A DNA stretch of 64,000 nucleotides from Bacteroidaceae bacterium (GTDB taxonomy: Bacteria > Bacteroidota > Bacteroidia > Bacteroidales > Bacteroidaceae), in the NCBI GenBank assembly GCA_017464345.1, contig JAFUAH010000015.1:1-64000 (forward strand), in the 5' to 3' direction. The notes under the pieces are model-generated. The model was not told the origin of the DNA. It ran no database searches and saw nothing but the letters and a program-made list of their open reading frames with translations. Made by a program: the position numbers and the translations under genes. Shown piece after piece: positions 35,675 to 42,520 of the stretch; the stretch's first letter is position 1, and each line of letters begins with the position of its first letter.

Positions 35675-35926
35675 TTATAGTGGAGGTAGTTTTACGATAC
35701 GTTGTGTCTGCCACATGTTGAGCAACTCGTCTTGGTGTTCTGAAAGCCACTCCCGTACCAATGACTGTGCTCGAAGTGGCATGTCGCCCTCTGTCATTTC
35801 ATAGGTATGAATATCGAACACACCTACAGACTCATTGTATAGGGCATGGATGTGGGCGGGGTCATGCTCTTTTGGCTTAAAGAACATCTTGATTATAATT
35901 CCGTAGAAACGAGCGATTTCTGGCAT
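35675..35926 (-). CDS. DUF4160 protein, first gene of a toxin-antitoxin-like pair
   Basis: 83 aa starting MPEIARFYGIIIKMFF, with EHDPAHIHALYNE matching the conserved HxPxHxH segment of DUF4160. The frame is open further upstream (to 35986), but the promoter's -7 box sits at 35957-35964 and the transcript would begin near 35950, so the ATG at 35926 is the right start. Partner of the DUF2442 gene. Confidence 0.7.
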   Translation of the reverse strand: MPEIARFYGIIIKMFFKPKEHDPAHIHALYNESVGVFDIHTYEMTEGDMPLRAQSLVREWLSEHQDELLNMWQTQRIVKLPPL

Positions 35927-35956
35927 GATTGGCAGATAAATTCTTGGTTCTTGTGG

Positions 35957-35987
35957 CAAATTTACGAAATAATGCTGATGTGGCAAA
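35957..35987 (-). promoter_or_regulatory. Promoter of the DUF4160-DUF2442 pair
   Basis: TTTG (35984-35987), 19 nt, TAAATTTG (35957-35964) on the minus strand, a perfect consensus. It decides the start codon of the DUF4160 gene. Confidence 0.8.
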
Positions 35988-36058
35988 GCATTTTACGATG
36001 ATAAATGTATATGGCACACAGATAAAGGCGTTTGTGCCAATAGTGTACGTAAAGAGAA

Positions 36059-36100
36059 AGTGAACCCCGAAAGTTATTCGTTTAACTTTCGGGGTTCACT
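36059..36100 (-). terminator. araB terminator
   Basis: 18-bp perfect stem (36059-36076 with 36083-36100, core GTGAACCCCGAAAGTTA) followed on the minus strand by a T-rich run. Confidence 0.9.
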
Positions 36101-36140
36101 GCATCTTGAGGCGTCCTCGTGAGGAGGGGGTGGCAGGTTG

Positions 36141-37733
36141 TTACTTCTTGCACTCCGTGGCGGCCTTCTCGATGGGCAGGCCTGCCTTGTAGGTCTCGAT
36201 GTAGCGGTTGAAGCCGGCCACGTCCTCGGGGGTGGGCTTAACCTCTACGCCCGTGTTGCCAGCGAAGACAACCTGGTCAAGGTAGTCGGCCAGCGAGAGT
36301 TTGTCGTGGTTGTTCACGGCGTAGGCTGCCAGCAGGGCGATGCCCCATGCACCTCCTTCGCCTGCCGTCTCCATGACGGAGATGGGGGAGTTGAGGGCTG
36401 CGGCCAACATGCGCTGACCGACCTGAGGCGTGGTGAAGTAACCACCGTGCCCCATGATGCGGTCCACACGGATGCGCTCCTCGTTGAATAAAATGTCGTT
36501 ACCCAGTTTCAGCACACCGATGGCGCCGTAGAGGTGGGCACGCATGAAGTTGGCAAGGTTAAACTTGTCGGTAGCCGAGCGCACGAAGAGGGGACGGCCG
36601 TCCATCAACCCGGCAACGGGCTCGCCGGAGAAGTAGTTGTACGACATGATGCCGCCGCAGTCGGGGTCGCCCTGTGCGGCAATGTTGAACAGCGTGCCAT
36701 AGAGGTCGCTCGTGGCTTGCTTGATGCCGAGCAACTGCTGGTACTCCTTGAAGATATTGACCCAGGCGTTAATGTCCGAGGTACAGTTGTTGCAGTGTAC
36801 CATGGCCACGAGCGAGCCGTCGGGCGTGGTCACGAGGTCGATGGGCTCGTAGGGCTTCGACAGCGGGCGCTCCAGCACAATCATCGAGAAGGAGGAGGTG
36901 CCGGCCGAGACGTTACCCGTGCGCTGACGGACGGCGTTCGTGGCAACCATGCCCGTGCCTGCGTCGCCCTCGGGAGGACAAACGGGGATGCCGGGCTTCA
37001 GGTGACCGCTGACGTCCAGTTTCATGGCACCCTCGGGAGTCAGGAAACCGGCGTTCTCGCCTGCATTCAGCGACTTGGGCAGGATGTCGAGCAACTTCCA
37101 TGAGAAACCACGTGGGGCGATGAGTTCGTCGAACTTGCGCACCATTTCGGCGTCGTAGGTCTTCGTGGCGGGGTCAACGGGAATCATACCCGAAGCGTCG
37201 CCCACGCCCAGCACGAACTGACCCGTCACCTGCAAGTGAACGTAGCCGGCCAAGGTGGTCAGGTACTTGATGTCGGGCACGTGCTCCTCGTTGTCGAGGA
37301 TGGCCTCGTAGAGGTGGCTGATGCTCCAGCGCAGGGGGATGTTATAGACGAAGAGTTCGGAGAGTTCAGCGGCGGCCTTGCCCGTGTTGGTGTTGCGCCA
37401 GGTGCGGAAGGGCACGAGTATTTCCTGCCGTTCGTTGAAGGCCATGTAACCGTGCATCATGGCCGAGAAGCCGATGGCGGCCAGGGTCTCAATCTCGCAG
37501 TCGTATTCCTTCTGCACGTTCTTTCTGAGGTCGGCGTAGCAGTCCTGCAGACCGTACCAGATGGCCTCGGTCGAGTAGGTCCAAAGGCCGTCCACCAGTT
37601 GGTTTTCCCACGTGTGGCTACCCTGTGCGATGGGCTTATTCTCGGGGTCGATGAGGACCGCCTTGATGCGGGTCGAGCCGAACTCAATACCGAGTATGGC
37701 CTTACCCGACTCAATAACTTGTTTTGCTGTCAT
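36141..37733 (-). CDS. araB: FGGY-family sugar kinase, probable ribulokinase
   Basis: 530 aa. ILGIEFGSTRIKAVLID at the N-terminus is the phosphate-1 motif of FGGY kinases; GDAGTGMVATNAV and TGNVSAGTSSF are in the ATP-binding half, and MGHGGYFTTPQVGQRMLAAALN near the C-terminus matches the family signature. With araA and araD in the window the substrate is most likely L-ribulose, as in the Bacteroides arabinose kinase; xylulose cannot be excluded. It has its own promoter and terminator and is separated from araA by about 9 kb of accessory DNA on the same strand. Confidence 0.8.
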   Translation of the reverse strand: MTAKQVIESGKAILGIEFGSTRIKAVLIDPENKPIAQGSHTWENQLVDGLWTYSTEAIWYGLQDCYADLRKNVQKEYDCEIETLAAIGFSAMMHGYMAFNERQEILVPFRTWRNTNTGKAAAELSELFVYNIPLRWSISHLYEAILDNEEHVPDIKYLTTLAGYVHLQVTGQFVLGVGDASGMIPVDPATKTYDAEMVRKFDELIAPRGFSWKLLDILPKSLNAGENAGFLTPEGAMKLDVSGHLKPGIPVCPPEGDAGTGMVATNAVRQRTGNVSAGTSSFSMIVLERPLSKPYEPIDLVTTPDGSLVAMVHCNNCTSDINAWVNIFKEYQQLLGIKQATSDLYGTLFNIAAQGDPDCGGIMSYNYFSGEPVAGLMDGRPLFVRSATDKFNLANFMRAHLYGAIGVLKLGNDILFNEERIRVDRIMGHGGYFTTPQVGQRMLAAALNSPISVMETAGEGGAWGIALLAAYAVNNHDKLSLADYLDQVVFAGNTGVEVKPTPEDVAGFNRYIETYKAGLPIEKAATECKK

Positions 37734-37783
37734 AGTAATAAGATTATAGTTACAGTTAATGATAATGTCCCTAAAAATTTAGA

Positions 37784-37815
37784 CAAATATATTCATTTTC
37801 CCCGATACCCACAAA
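37784..37815 (-). promoter_or_regulatory. araB promoter
   Basis: TTTG (37812-37815), 20 nt, TATATTTG (37784-37791) on the minus strand. The 69-bp repeat on the other side begins at the next base. Confidence 0.8.
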
Positions 37816-37884
37816 GTTTTCGGCCTCAAATTGATAAAATCCCGTCCATCTTTCCTCGTTTCTCGGGATTTGTTTGTATATTTG
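37816..37884 (+). promoter_or_regulatory. 69-bp promoter repeat, copy 1
   Basis: Identical over 69 bp to 39234-39302. It ends in TATATTTG, a -7 box, 29 nt before the antitoxin ATG; the -33 region is weak (TTTCC). Contains ATCCCG and CGGGAT 20 nt apart, a possible operator hairpin or repressor site. Confidence 0.85.
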
Positions 37885-37913
37885 CCTGCAGAAAACAATA
37901 GAAGTGTAAGTTT

Positions 37914-38165
37914 ATGGCAACAGTTTCGGCATCAATGCCTCGCCCCGTGACACTCAATGTCAGTCTTGAAGATACTTCAATGTTGCGAGATGTAAAGAAG
38001 GCCATCTCCATGTTACGCGGTGTAACTAAGGTAAGCGTACCGCGTACTAAGAAGTATGACATCACCAAAACCGCAGGTTTTCGTGAGGCCATGGAAGACG
38101 TAAAGTGTGGACGCGTGACACACTACGACTCTCTTCAGGACTTTTACAAAGAGATGGGGCTGTAA
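37914..38165 (+). CDS. Putative antitoxin of a YafQ-type pair
   Basis: 83 aa, 1 nt before the toxin gene. N-terminal beta strand TLNVSLEDTSMLRDVKKAISMLRGV followed by a basic linker and a C-terminal helix (GFREAMEDVKCGRVTHYDSLQDFYKEMGL) as in antitoxins that wrap a RelE-fold toxin. No strong match to RelB or DinJ recognised, so the call rests mainly on its position. Confidence 0.7.
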   Translation: MATVSASMPRPVTLNVSLEDTSMLRDVKKAISMLRGVTKVSVPRTKKYDITKTAGFREAMEDVKCGRVTHYDSLQDFYKEMGL

Positions 38166-38166
38166 G

Positions 38167-38442
38167 ATGGAATATCATGTAATCATTTCCTCACGCTTCA
38201 AGAAAGACTTCAAGCGTTGCATGAAGCGGGGGCTTGACATGCGTCTCATCACAACAGCAATGGACATGCTCAAGGCTACAGGTACGTTGCCGGCACAATA
38301 CCATCCCCATAAACTTGTTGGAGAAAAGCGTGGTATCTGGGAATGTCACATCCAGCCCGACTGGCTGATGACGTGGGAACAGAATAATCAAGAACTCACC
38401 CTCCTGTTCCTACAGACAGGTACGCACGCAGACCTTTTTTAA
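38167..38442 (+). CDS. YafQ-family mRNA interferase toxin
   Basis: 91 aa, RelE/ParE fold. SSRFKKDFKRCMKRG, LPAQYHPHKLVGEKRGIWECHIQPDWLMTWE and the terminal LLFLQTGTHADLF carry the YafQ signature, including the histidines and the C-terminal phenylalanine associated with ribosome-dependent mRNA cleavage in that family. Pairs with the preceding antitoxin gene. Confidence 0.85.
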   Translation: MEYHVIISSRFKKDFKRCMKRGLDMRLITTAMDMLKATGTLPAQYHPHKLVGEKRGIWECHIQPDWLMTWEQNNQELTLLFLQTGTHADLF

Positions 38443-38451
38443 TTACTTAAC

Positions 38452-38675
38452 CCTTACGCCCATGAACAGATAAACAAACGTAAAAACATATAGGAAGAAG
38501 CGTCCGCTTTGATTCTTGTTTACCGTAATTTAGCCAAAATTATTAAACTATCAAGATTGAAGAATGGATGCTCACGCCGATGGCGTGGGCTTTTACTCGT
38601 TGATGATAGTTGGGTGTTTGGCGACACCTCGGTAAACGTAGACGAAAGTAATTGTCCACGTTTCTTTTTTGTGTA
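38452..38675 (+). ncRNA. Structured RNA element, copy 1
   Basis: Rod-like series of nested helices: AAACGT (38476) with ACGTTT (38658); CGTC (38501) with GACG (38641); GTTTACCG (38518) with CGGTAAAC (38630); GCCAAA (38533) with TTTGGC (38617); ACTATCA (38547) with TGATAGT (38604); GCTCACGCC (38570) with GGCGTGGGC (38582). In the second copy (39834-40060) the middle helices have different bases that still pair, which is strong evidence of a functional RNA or single-stranded DNA fold. No known family assigned; the rod shape recalls 6S RNA. Confidence 0.75.
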
Positions 38676-38721
38676 CTTATTCGTAAGACATCTTATTATT
38701 AACTTTTAAAAATAAACAAAA

Positions 38722-39126
38722 ATGAAAAAACTTTTAGGAATGTTGCTGCTGACCTTAATAGCAGCAGTTAGTTTCACTCTCGTATCGTGTGGGGATGATG
38801 ACGATGACAAGAACAAGGCTGGTGAAGTGACCGAAATGTACGGCCTTTGGGTGTGCATCACCAGCGAAGACAGTTGGTCGGGCTATATTGCTAAAGACCA
38901 GTTTGTGGGAGAGGAACTTACTATTAACTCTGATGGAACATACACATCTACAGCAGAATCGTTCGGCTATACGGGAAAATGGAGCGTTTCGGGCAATTCG
39001 TTCGTAGCAAAAACCAGTTATGGCAAAACTATTACTGCTACATTTTCTGTAAGTGGTAACTACATGACTCTATCAGGTAAGACGAACGAGGGAGTTACCT
39101 TCAATTATCATTTTAGGAGGAAGTAA
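38722..39126 (+). CDS. Small lipoprotein, lipocalin-like
   Basis: 134 aa; lipobox TLVSC at residue ~22 followed by an acidic G-D-D-D-D-D-D-K stretch that favours surface or outer-membrane retention. MYGLWVCITSEDSWSGY, GTYTSTAESFGYTGKWSVSGN and YMTLSGKTNEGVTFNYHF look like a small lipocalin-type beta barrel. Lies 46 nt after the structured RNA. Function unknown. Confidence 0.65.
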   Translation: MKKLLGMLLLTLIAAVSFTLVSCGDDDDDKNKAGEVTEMYGLWVCITSEDSWSGYIAKDQFVGEELTINSDGTYTSTAESFGYTGKWSVSGNSFVAKTSYGKTITATFSVSGNYMTLSGKTNEGVTFNYHFRRK

Positions 39127-39156
39127 GGGCTCGACAGAATACTATACGTCAAAGAA

Positions 39157-39191
39157 CAAGGGCAGCCAGTCGGAGTAACTTGTTGCCCTTG
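39157..39191 (-). terminator. Orphan terminator hairpin resembling the araA terminator
   Basis: Stem CAAGGGCA...TGCCCTTG with the interior GTCGGAGTAACTTG. It matches the araA terminator at 46535-46569 at almost every position and is T-rich only on the minus strand, although no minus-strand gene precedes it. Treated as a displaced copy. Confidence 0.7.
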
Positions 39192-39233
39192 AATCATGGC
39201 TTTTGTCGGTTGCAATGAGTTGGAAAATGTTAG

Positions 39234-39302
39234 GTTTTCGGCCTCAAATTGATAAAATCCCGTCCATCTTTCCTCGTTTCTCGGGATTTGTTTGTATATT
39301 TG
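39234..39302 (+). promoter_or_regulatory. 69-bp promoter repeat, copy 2
   Basis: Identical to 37816-37884, ending in a TATATTTG box 20 nt before the DUF4160 ATG at 39323. It stands at the head of the second cassette as copy 1 does for the first. Confidence 0.85.
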
Positions 39303-39322
39303 TGGCACAAATATGTAATGCG

Positions 39323-39562
39323 ATGCCTACGATATTCATCTTTTTCGGATTCCGTTTCATGTTCTACTCTAACGACCACGAGCCAGTGCATGTGCATATT
39401 TTCAAGGATGGGAACGAGGCTAAGTACAACGTCACGGGGATAGAACTGATATACAATCACGAATTCAAGAAACAGGAACTGGCACTTATCGAATCCATCA
39501 TAGAAGAGAACAAGGAAATAATCATAGAACGCTGGAAGGCTCATTTTGACAAGAAGAAGTGA
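39323..39562 (+). CDS. DUF4160 protein, toxin-antitoxin-like pair
   Basis: 79 aa starting MPTIFIFFGFRFMFYSNDHEPVHVHIF, the HxPxHxH pattern typical of DUF4160. The start was placed after the promoter repeat; earlier codons in the frame would be upstream of transcription. Second gene (DUF2442) follows. Compare the pair at 35408-35926. Confidence 0.7.
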   Translation: MPTIFIFFGFRFMFYSNDHEPVHVHIFKDGNEAKYNVTGIELIYNHEFKKQELALIESIIEENKEIIIERWKAHFDKKK

Positions 39563-39573
39563 TAACGCAGGCA

Positions 39574-39831
39574 ATGATAACCAAGGTGTGGGTAGATGAG
39601 ACCCATGTGTATGCCGAAACGAAAGACGGCAGACAGGCTCGTTATGCATTTGCGGAATGGCCGCGTTTGGCTAATGCCACAGACGCGCAACGGCGTGACT
39701 TCTATCTCTCATACGGTGGCATTCATTGGCCGCAAATCGACGAAGACCTAAGTTTCGAGGGCATGTTCGAAGACAGCGGCGTGCTCTATGCTGCCGAGCC
39801 GGAAGCCCCTGAGTATAATGTAAAACAGTAA
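39574..39831 (+). CDS. DUF2442 protein, toxin-antitoxin-like pair
   Basis: 85 aa from ATG; a GTG at 39559 overlapping the preceding stop is an alternative. VWVDETHVYAETKDGRQARYAFAEWPRLANATDAQRRDFYLSYGGIHWPQIDEDLS fits DUF2442. The stop is 2 nt before the start of the structured RNA copy 2. Confidence 0.7.
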   Translation: MITKVWVDETHVYAETKDGRQARYAFAEWPRLANATDAQRRDFYLSYGGIHWPQIDEDLSFEGMFEDSGVLYAAEPEAPEYNVKQ

Positions 39832-39833
39832 AA

Positions 39834-40060
39834 CCTTACGCCAATGGACAGATAAACAAACGTAAAGACATATAGGAAGAAGCGTCCGCTTTGATTCTTG
39901 TCTTCTGAAAATCTGCAAAATTTAAGAAGTACACGAGAGTAAAAGGCTCAGACGCTCACGCCGATGGCGTGGGCTTTTACTCGTAGATGTGTACATAGGT
40001 TTTTGCAGATACCTCAGAAGACGTAGACGAAAGTAATTGTCCACGTTTTCTTTTTGTGTA
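39834..40060 (+). ncRNA. Structured RNA element, copy 2
   Basis: Same fold as copy 1: CGTC (39883) with GACG (40026); GTCTTCTGA (39900) with TCAGAAGAC (40014); CTGCAAAA (39913) with TTTTGCAG (40001); GTACAC (39929) with GTGTAC (39989); GAGTAAAA (39937) with TTTTACTC (39975); GCTCACGCC (39954) with GGCGTGGGC (39966). Outer and apical parts are conserved in sequence, the middle helices only in pairing. Confidence 0.75.
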
Positions 40061-40109
40061 AATATGACACAACCACTATTAATTAATAATCTTTTAAATA
40101 TAATTAACT

Positions 40110-40304
40110 ATGAAAAAAGCGACTTTAATGGGACTTGTAGGCAGCATTATTATACTGCTGATACAAGTGTATTATTTTATTGGGAGTTTCAGTGTCATCC
40201 AGTATGGCGGTGGCATTGTACACGTAGTTACTAATTTGCTGGGAATCGCAGCATGGTGTTGTATTGCCTATTTCTTTTTTACCCTTTATAAAAAGCAGAA
40301 GTAA
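40110..40304 (+). CDS. Small two-span membrane protein
   Basis: 64 aa with two hydrophobic stretches (residues ~8-25 and ~38-58) and a K-rich C-terminus. No family recognised. Lies 49 nt after RNA copy 2, the slot filled by a lipoprotein gene in the first cassette, and 2 nt before the next gene. Confidence 0.55.
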   Translation: MKKATLMGLVGSIIILLIQVYYFIGSFSVIQYGGGIVHVVTNLLGIAAWCCIAYFFFTLYKKQK

Positions 40305-40306
40305 TT

Positions 40307-40663
40307 ATGGAAGAAAGTAATGTATTTGAGGAGTTAGGAATCGAAACCGTAAAAGAGCAGAAGTCGCAAACTGACGAAAAGATTGAAGTCGGCACTAATA
40401 ATAGTGCAGAAAACATGCTGGAGTCAATTTCTTACTTTATACTGATTGGGGGAATTATCGTGACGGTTATTCTGCTATTTAGTATCTGCTTTATTCAGAA
40501 TCCTGCTTACCACTATTACAAGGAGTATATGTTTAACCCGACCGGATTCGGAATAACATGTGGGACACTACTTTCAACGCTGGCCTCATGGGCTGCCTTG
40601 AAAGTTTTTGCCAACATCTCTAAGACTCTGAAGGAGATTAAAAACCGGATGCCCAAAGCATAA
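40307..40663 (+). CDS. Small membrane protein with acidic N-terminus
   Basis: 118 aa: about 40 charged residues, then a membrane segment (ISYFILIGGIIVTVILLFSICF), a short loop, and a second span near GFGITCGTLLSTLASWAALKVF. Probably cotranscribed with the 40110 gene. Function unknown; the pair recalls small membrane proteins of toxin or defence modules only by context. Confidence 0.5.
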   Translation: MEESNVFEELGIETVKEQKSQTDEKIEVGTNNSAENMLESISYFILIGGIIVTVILLFSICFIQNPAYHYYKEYMFNPTGFGITCGTLLSTLASWAALKVFANISKTLKEIKNRMPKA

Positions 40664-40725
40664 TACATGTTTTCCGATGAGAAGCCATATAGTACATACT
40701 TCCTTTATTAGCCCACCGTCGTGCA

Positions 40726-40881
40726 CGCTATTAGGGAGAGGGGTGTGCTCATTAGTAGTGCGCAAGATTCCTCGCTATTAGCGAACAAACTTGCTGGCTA
40801 TTAGTGAGCATACCCTGTTGGCTATTAGCGAGACGAATTGTTCGCTAATAGCGAGGAAAGAGGCGGGCTAATAGTGAGTAG
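40726..40881. repeat. Cluster of CTATTAGCGA-type near-palindromes
   Basis: Six or more copies of a 10-13 nt near-palindrome (CGCTATTAGGGAG, CTCGCTATTAGCGAAC, GGCTATTAGTGAGC, GGCTATTAGCGAGAC, TTCGCTAATAGCGAGG, GGGCTAATAGTGAGTAG), spaced about 20-45 nt. CTATTAGCGA (40821-40830) and TCGCTAATAG (40841-40850) can form a 10-bp hairpin. It occupies the 300-bp gap between the small membrane protein and the ATPase gene. Confidence 0.7.
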
Positions 40882-40906
40882 CATGGTGCGTTAGTGGTTG
40901 GATAAA

Positions 40907-40940
40907 CAAGTGCGGCAAGCCAATCGGCTTTCCGCACTTG
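40907..40940 (-). terminator. Terminator of the ATPase gene
   Basis: CAAGTGCGG (40907-40915) with CCGCACTTG (40932-40940) plus an inner AAGCC/GGCTT stem; followed by TTTAT on the minus strand. Confidence 0.75.
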
Positions 40941-40963
40941 AATCTACATCCTCGTGGGGGGAA

Positions 40964-42277
40964 TTAAATATCGTCCAAAGAAAGTGCTCTCAGCGATAAT
41001 GTATATGCGCCAAAGGTGTTCGATGTCAATGATGTGAGTTTTTCCTTTAGTCGGTTTAGGTCGATTTTGTGCGGATTCCGCTTTATCTCAGCACAGATAC
41101 CCGTATGGTTGAACTCGTTCAGGGCAATCATGTCAATTTCATTCTCCCCCTTTCTATCCCACCAATTTCCCACGAGGGTATATAGCCCCGACTCCATCGC
41201 CCTTGTCTGGAAATATTGCTCCAACGTGCGACCAGAGAACTGTTCGTAGTGTTGTCCCATGTGCTGGCGTAGGAGTGCGAGTTGGCGACGTTCAATGAGT
41301 GACTGATATGGCCAGATGAAGCGGAACCAGAAGCGTAGGAACTGGTCGGAGATTTCGTAGGCCGTGGTTTTGCTGTTCGGCTTTGCAAGCAATGGCTTCA
41401 GGCGCGTGACCATGTGGTAGTTCTTTTCCAGATTCTGCAGGTAGACCCCCATGTCCTTCTGCATGGCACCGTCGATGTCGGAACGCTTGGTCATGCCACC
41501 GGCTATCAGTTGGAGGATGGAGAAGTAGGTGGCACTCTCATCACTGAATTCCTGATTCACAAGGTCTCGGCCTTCTGTCAGGAAATAGGAATCCTGTCGG
41601 CAAACGTAGTTGAGCATTTTCTCTTTTGTATAGCATTGGGCATCCATCAGCAACTCCACATACTTCGCTACACCACCAGTTATCATATATAGGCACAGCA
41701 GGTCATCATGCTTATAGTCGGGGGCGTGGTCGAGGAAAATCTGTTTAATGACAGCGGTACTGAACGGTAGCAAGGTCAGTTTGGAGGTTGGGCGACCATA
41801 GAGTGGCTCGTGTTCGTCTTCGAAGATGCGCTTCATCAGTGACTGAATGCTGCCCGAGGCAATCAGGTAGAGGTGTGAGTCGCGATGATAGCGGTCCCAC
41901 AGGTCTTGCATCTCGCTGAAAATGGCAGGATTGACCTTGTATAGTGTCTGAAACTCGTCGAAAATAATCGTAAAGTGGCGTTTAAGAGATTCTTTCATGA
42001 TGACCTCGAACAAATCGCGGAATCGCGAGAGCACGCCGTACACATGGATTCCCAATTGTTCTTCTAACGTCTGTTGGAATTTTTGGCAAAGTACGGCTTC
42101 ACTATCCTTGGAAACAAAGAGATAAGCATAGTCGCGCCCCTCCAATGTAGTTGTCAGGAGCGTGGTCTTTCCGACACGCCTGCGCCCCATCAATACGGTG
42201 AAGACCGCGCTTCGTTCCGCTTGTTTCTCATTCTCTCGAAGGATGGCAATCTCTTCTTGCCGGTCGTAGAATCTCAT
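40964..42277 (-). CDS. ATP-binding protein of the ATPase_2/DUF234 type
   Basis: 437 aa. MRFYDRQEEIAILRE leads into Walker A GRRRVGKTT (residues 31-39); Walker B is IIFDEFQ (~100). The C-terminal part holds a winged-helix-like region (LQLIAGGMTKRSDIDGAMQ) and a DUF234-type domain ending VGNWWDRKGENEIDMIALNE, which contains an E-x-D pattern of PD-(D/E)XK nuclease folds. Such archaeal-type ATPases are common in Bacteroidetes; physiological role is not established. Own promoter and terminator. Confidence 0.8.
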   Translation of the reverse strand: MRFYDRQEEIAILRENEKQAERSAVFTVLMGRRRVGKTTLLTTTLEGRDYAYLFVSKDSEAVLCQKFQQTLEEQLGIHVYGVLSRFRDLFEVIMKESLKRHFTIIFDEFQTLYKVNPAIFSEMQDLWDRYHRDSHLYLIASGSIQSLMKRIFEDEHEPLYGRPTSKLTLLPFSTAVIKQIFLDHAPDYKHDDLLCLYMITGGVAKYVELLMDAQCYTKEKMLNYVCRQDSYFLTEGRDLVNQEFSDESATYFSILQLIAGGMTKRSDIDGAMQKDMGVYLQNLEKNYHMVTRLKPLLAKPNSKTTAYEISDQFLRFWFRFIWPYQSLIERRQLALLRQHMGQHYEQFSGRTLEQYFQTRAMESGLYTLVGNWWDRKGENEIDMIALNEFNHTGICAEIKRNPHKIDLNRLKEKLTSLTSNTFGAYTLSLRALSLDDI

Positions 42278-42323
42278 AATGTAAATCGCTATTTATATTA
42301 ACGGCCATTTATATTTGGCGTTA

Positions 42324-42354
42324 CAAATATATGGACTTTTTCTGAATCCTCAAA
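42324..42354 (-). promoter_or_regulatory. Promoter of the ATPase gene
   Basis: TTTG (42351-42354), 19 nt, TATATTTG (42324-42331) on the minus strand. Confidence 0.8.
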
Positions 42355-42400
42355 GAATATTCGAATAAAATACTATGAATGCTCATGTTTAGAAGAAAAA

Positions 42401-42434
42401 CAAGGGCAGCAAACCAATCGGCTTGCCGCCCTTA
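42401..42434 (-). terminator. Terminator hairpin at the outer edge of the R-M island
   Basis: CAAGGGCAGCAAACC against GGCTTGCCGCCCTT with T5 on the minus strand. Related to the araA terminator at 46535-46569 and followed (minus-strand upstream) by a copy of the araA 3' end. Confidence 0.8.
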
Positions 42435-42462
42435 ATTATAGGAGTTAATTACTAAGGCTCCG

Positions 42463-42518
42463 TTACTTCAGTGCCTTGTTCAGCATGTAGTAAACCTCGT
42501 TGTTGCGGAGGGTCTGCT
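42463..42518 (-). pseudogene. Duplicated 3' end of araA
   Basis: 43 bp (42476-42518) identical to 46627-46669 inside araA, extended to a stop codon at 42463-42465. It would read QTLRNNEVYYMLNKALK and stop, against ...NKALR and stop in araA. No start or upstream araA sequence is present. Together with the hairpin beside it this is a second copy of the araA terminus on the far side of the restriction-modification genes. Confidence 0.85.
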
Positions 42519-42520
42519 GC

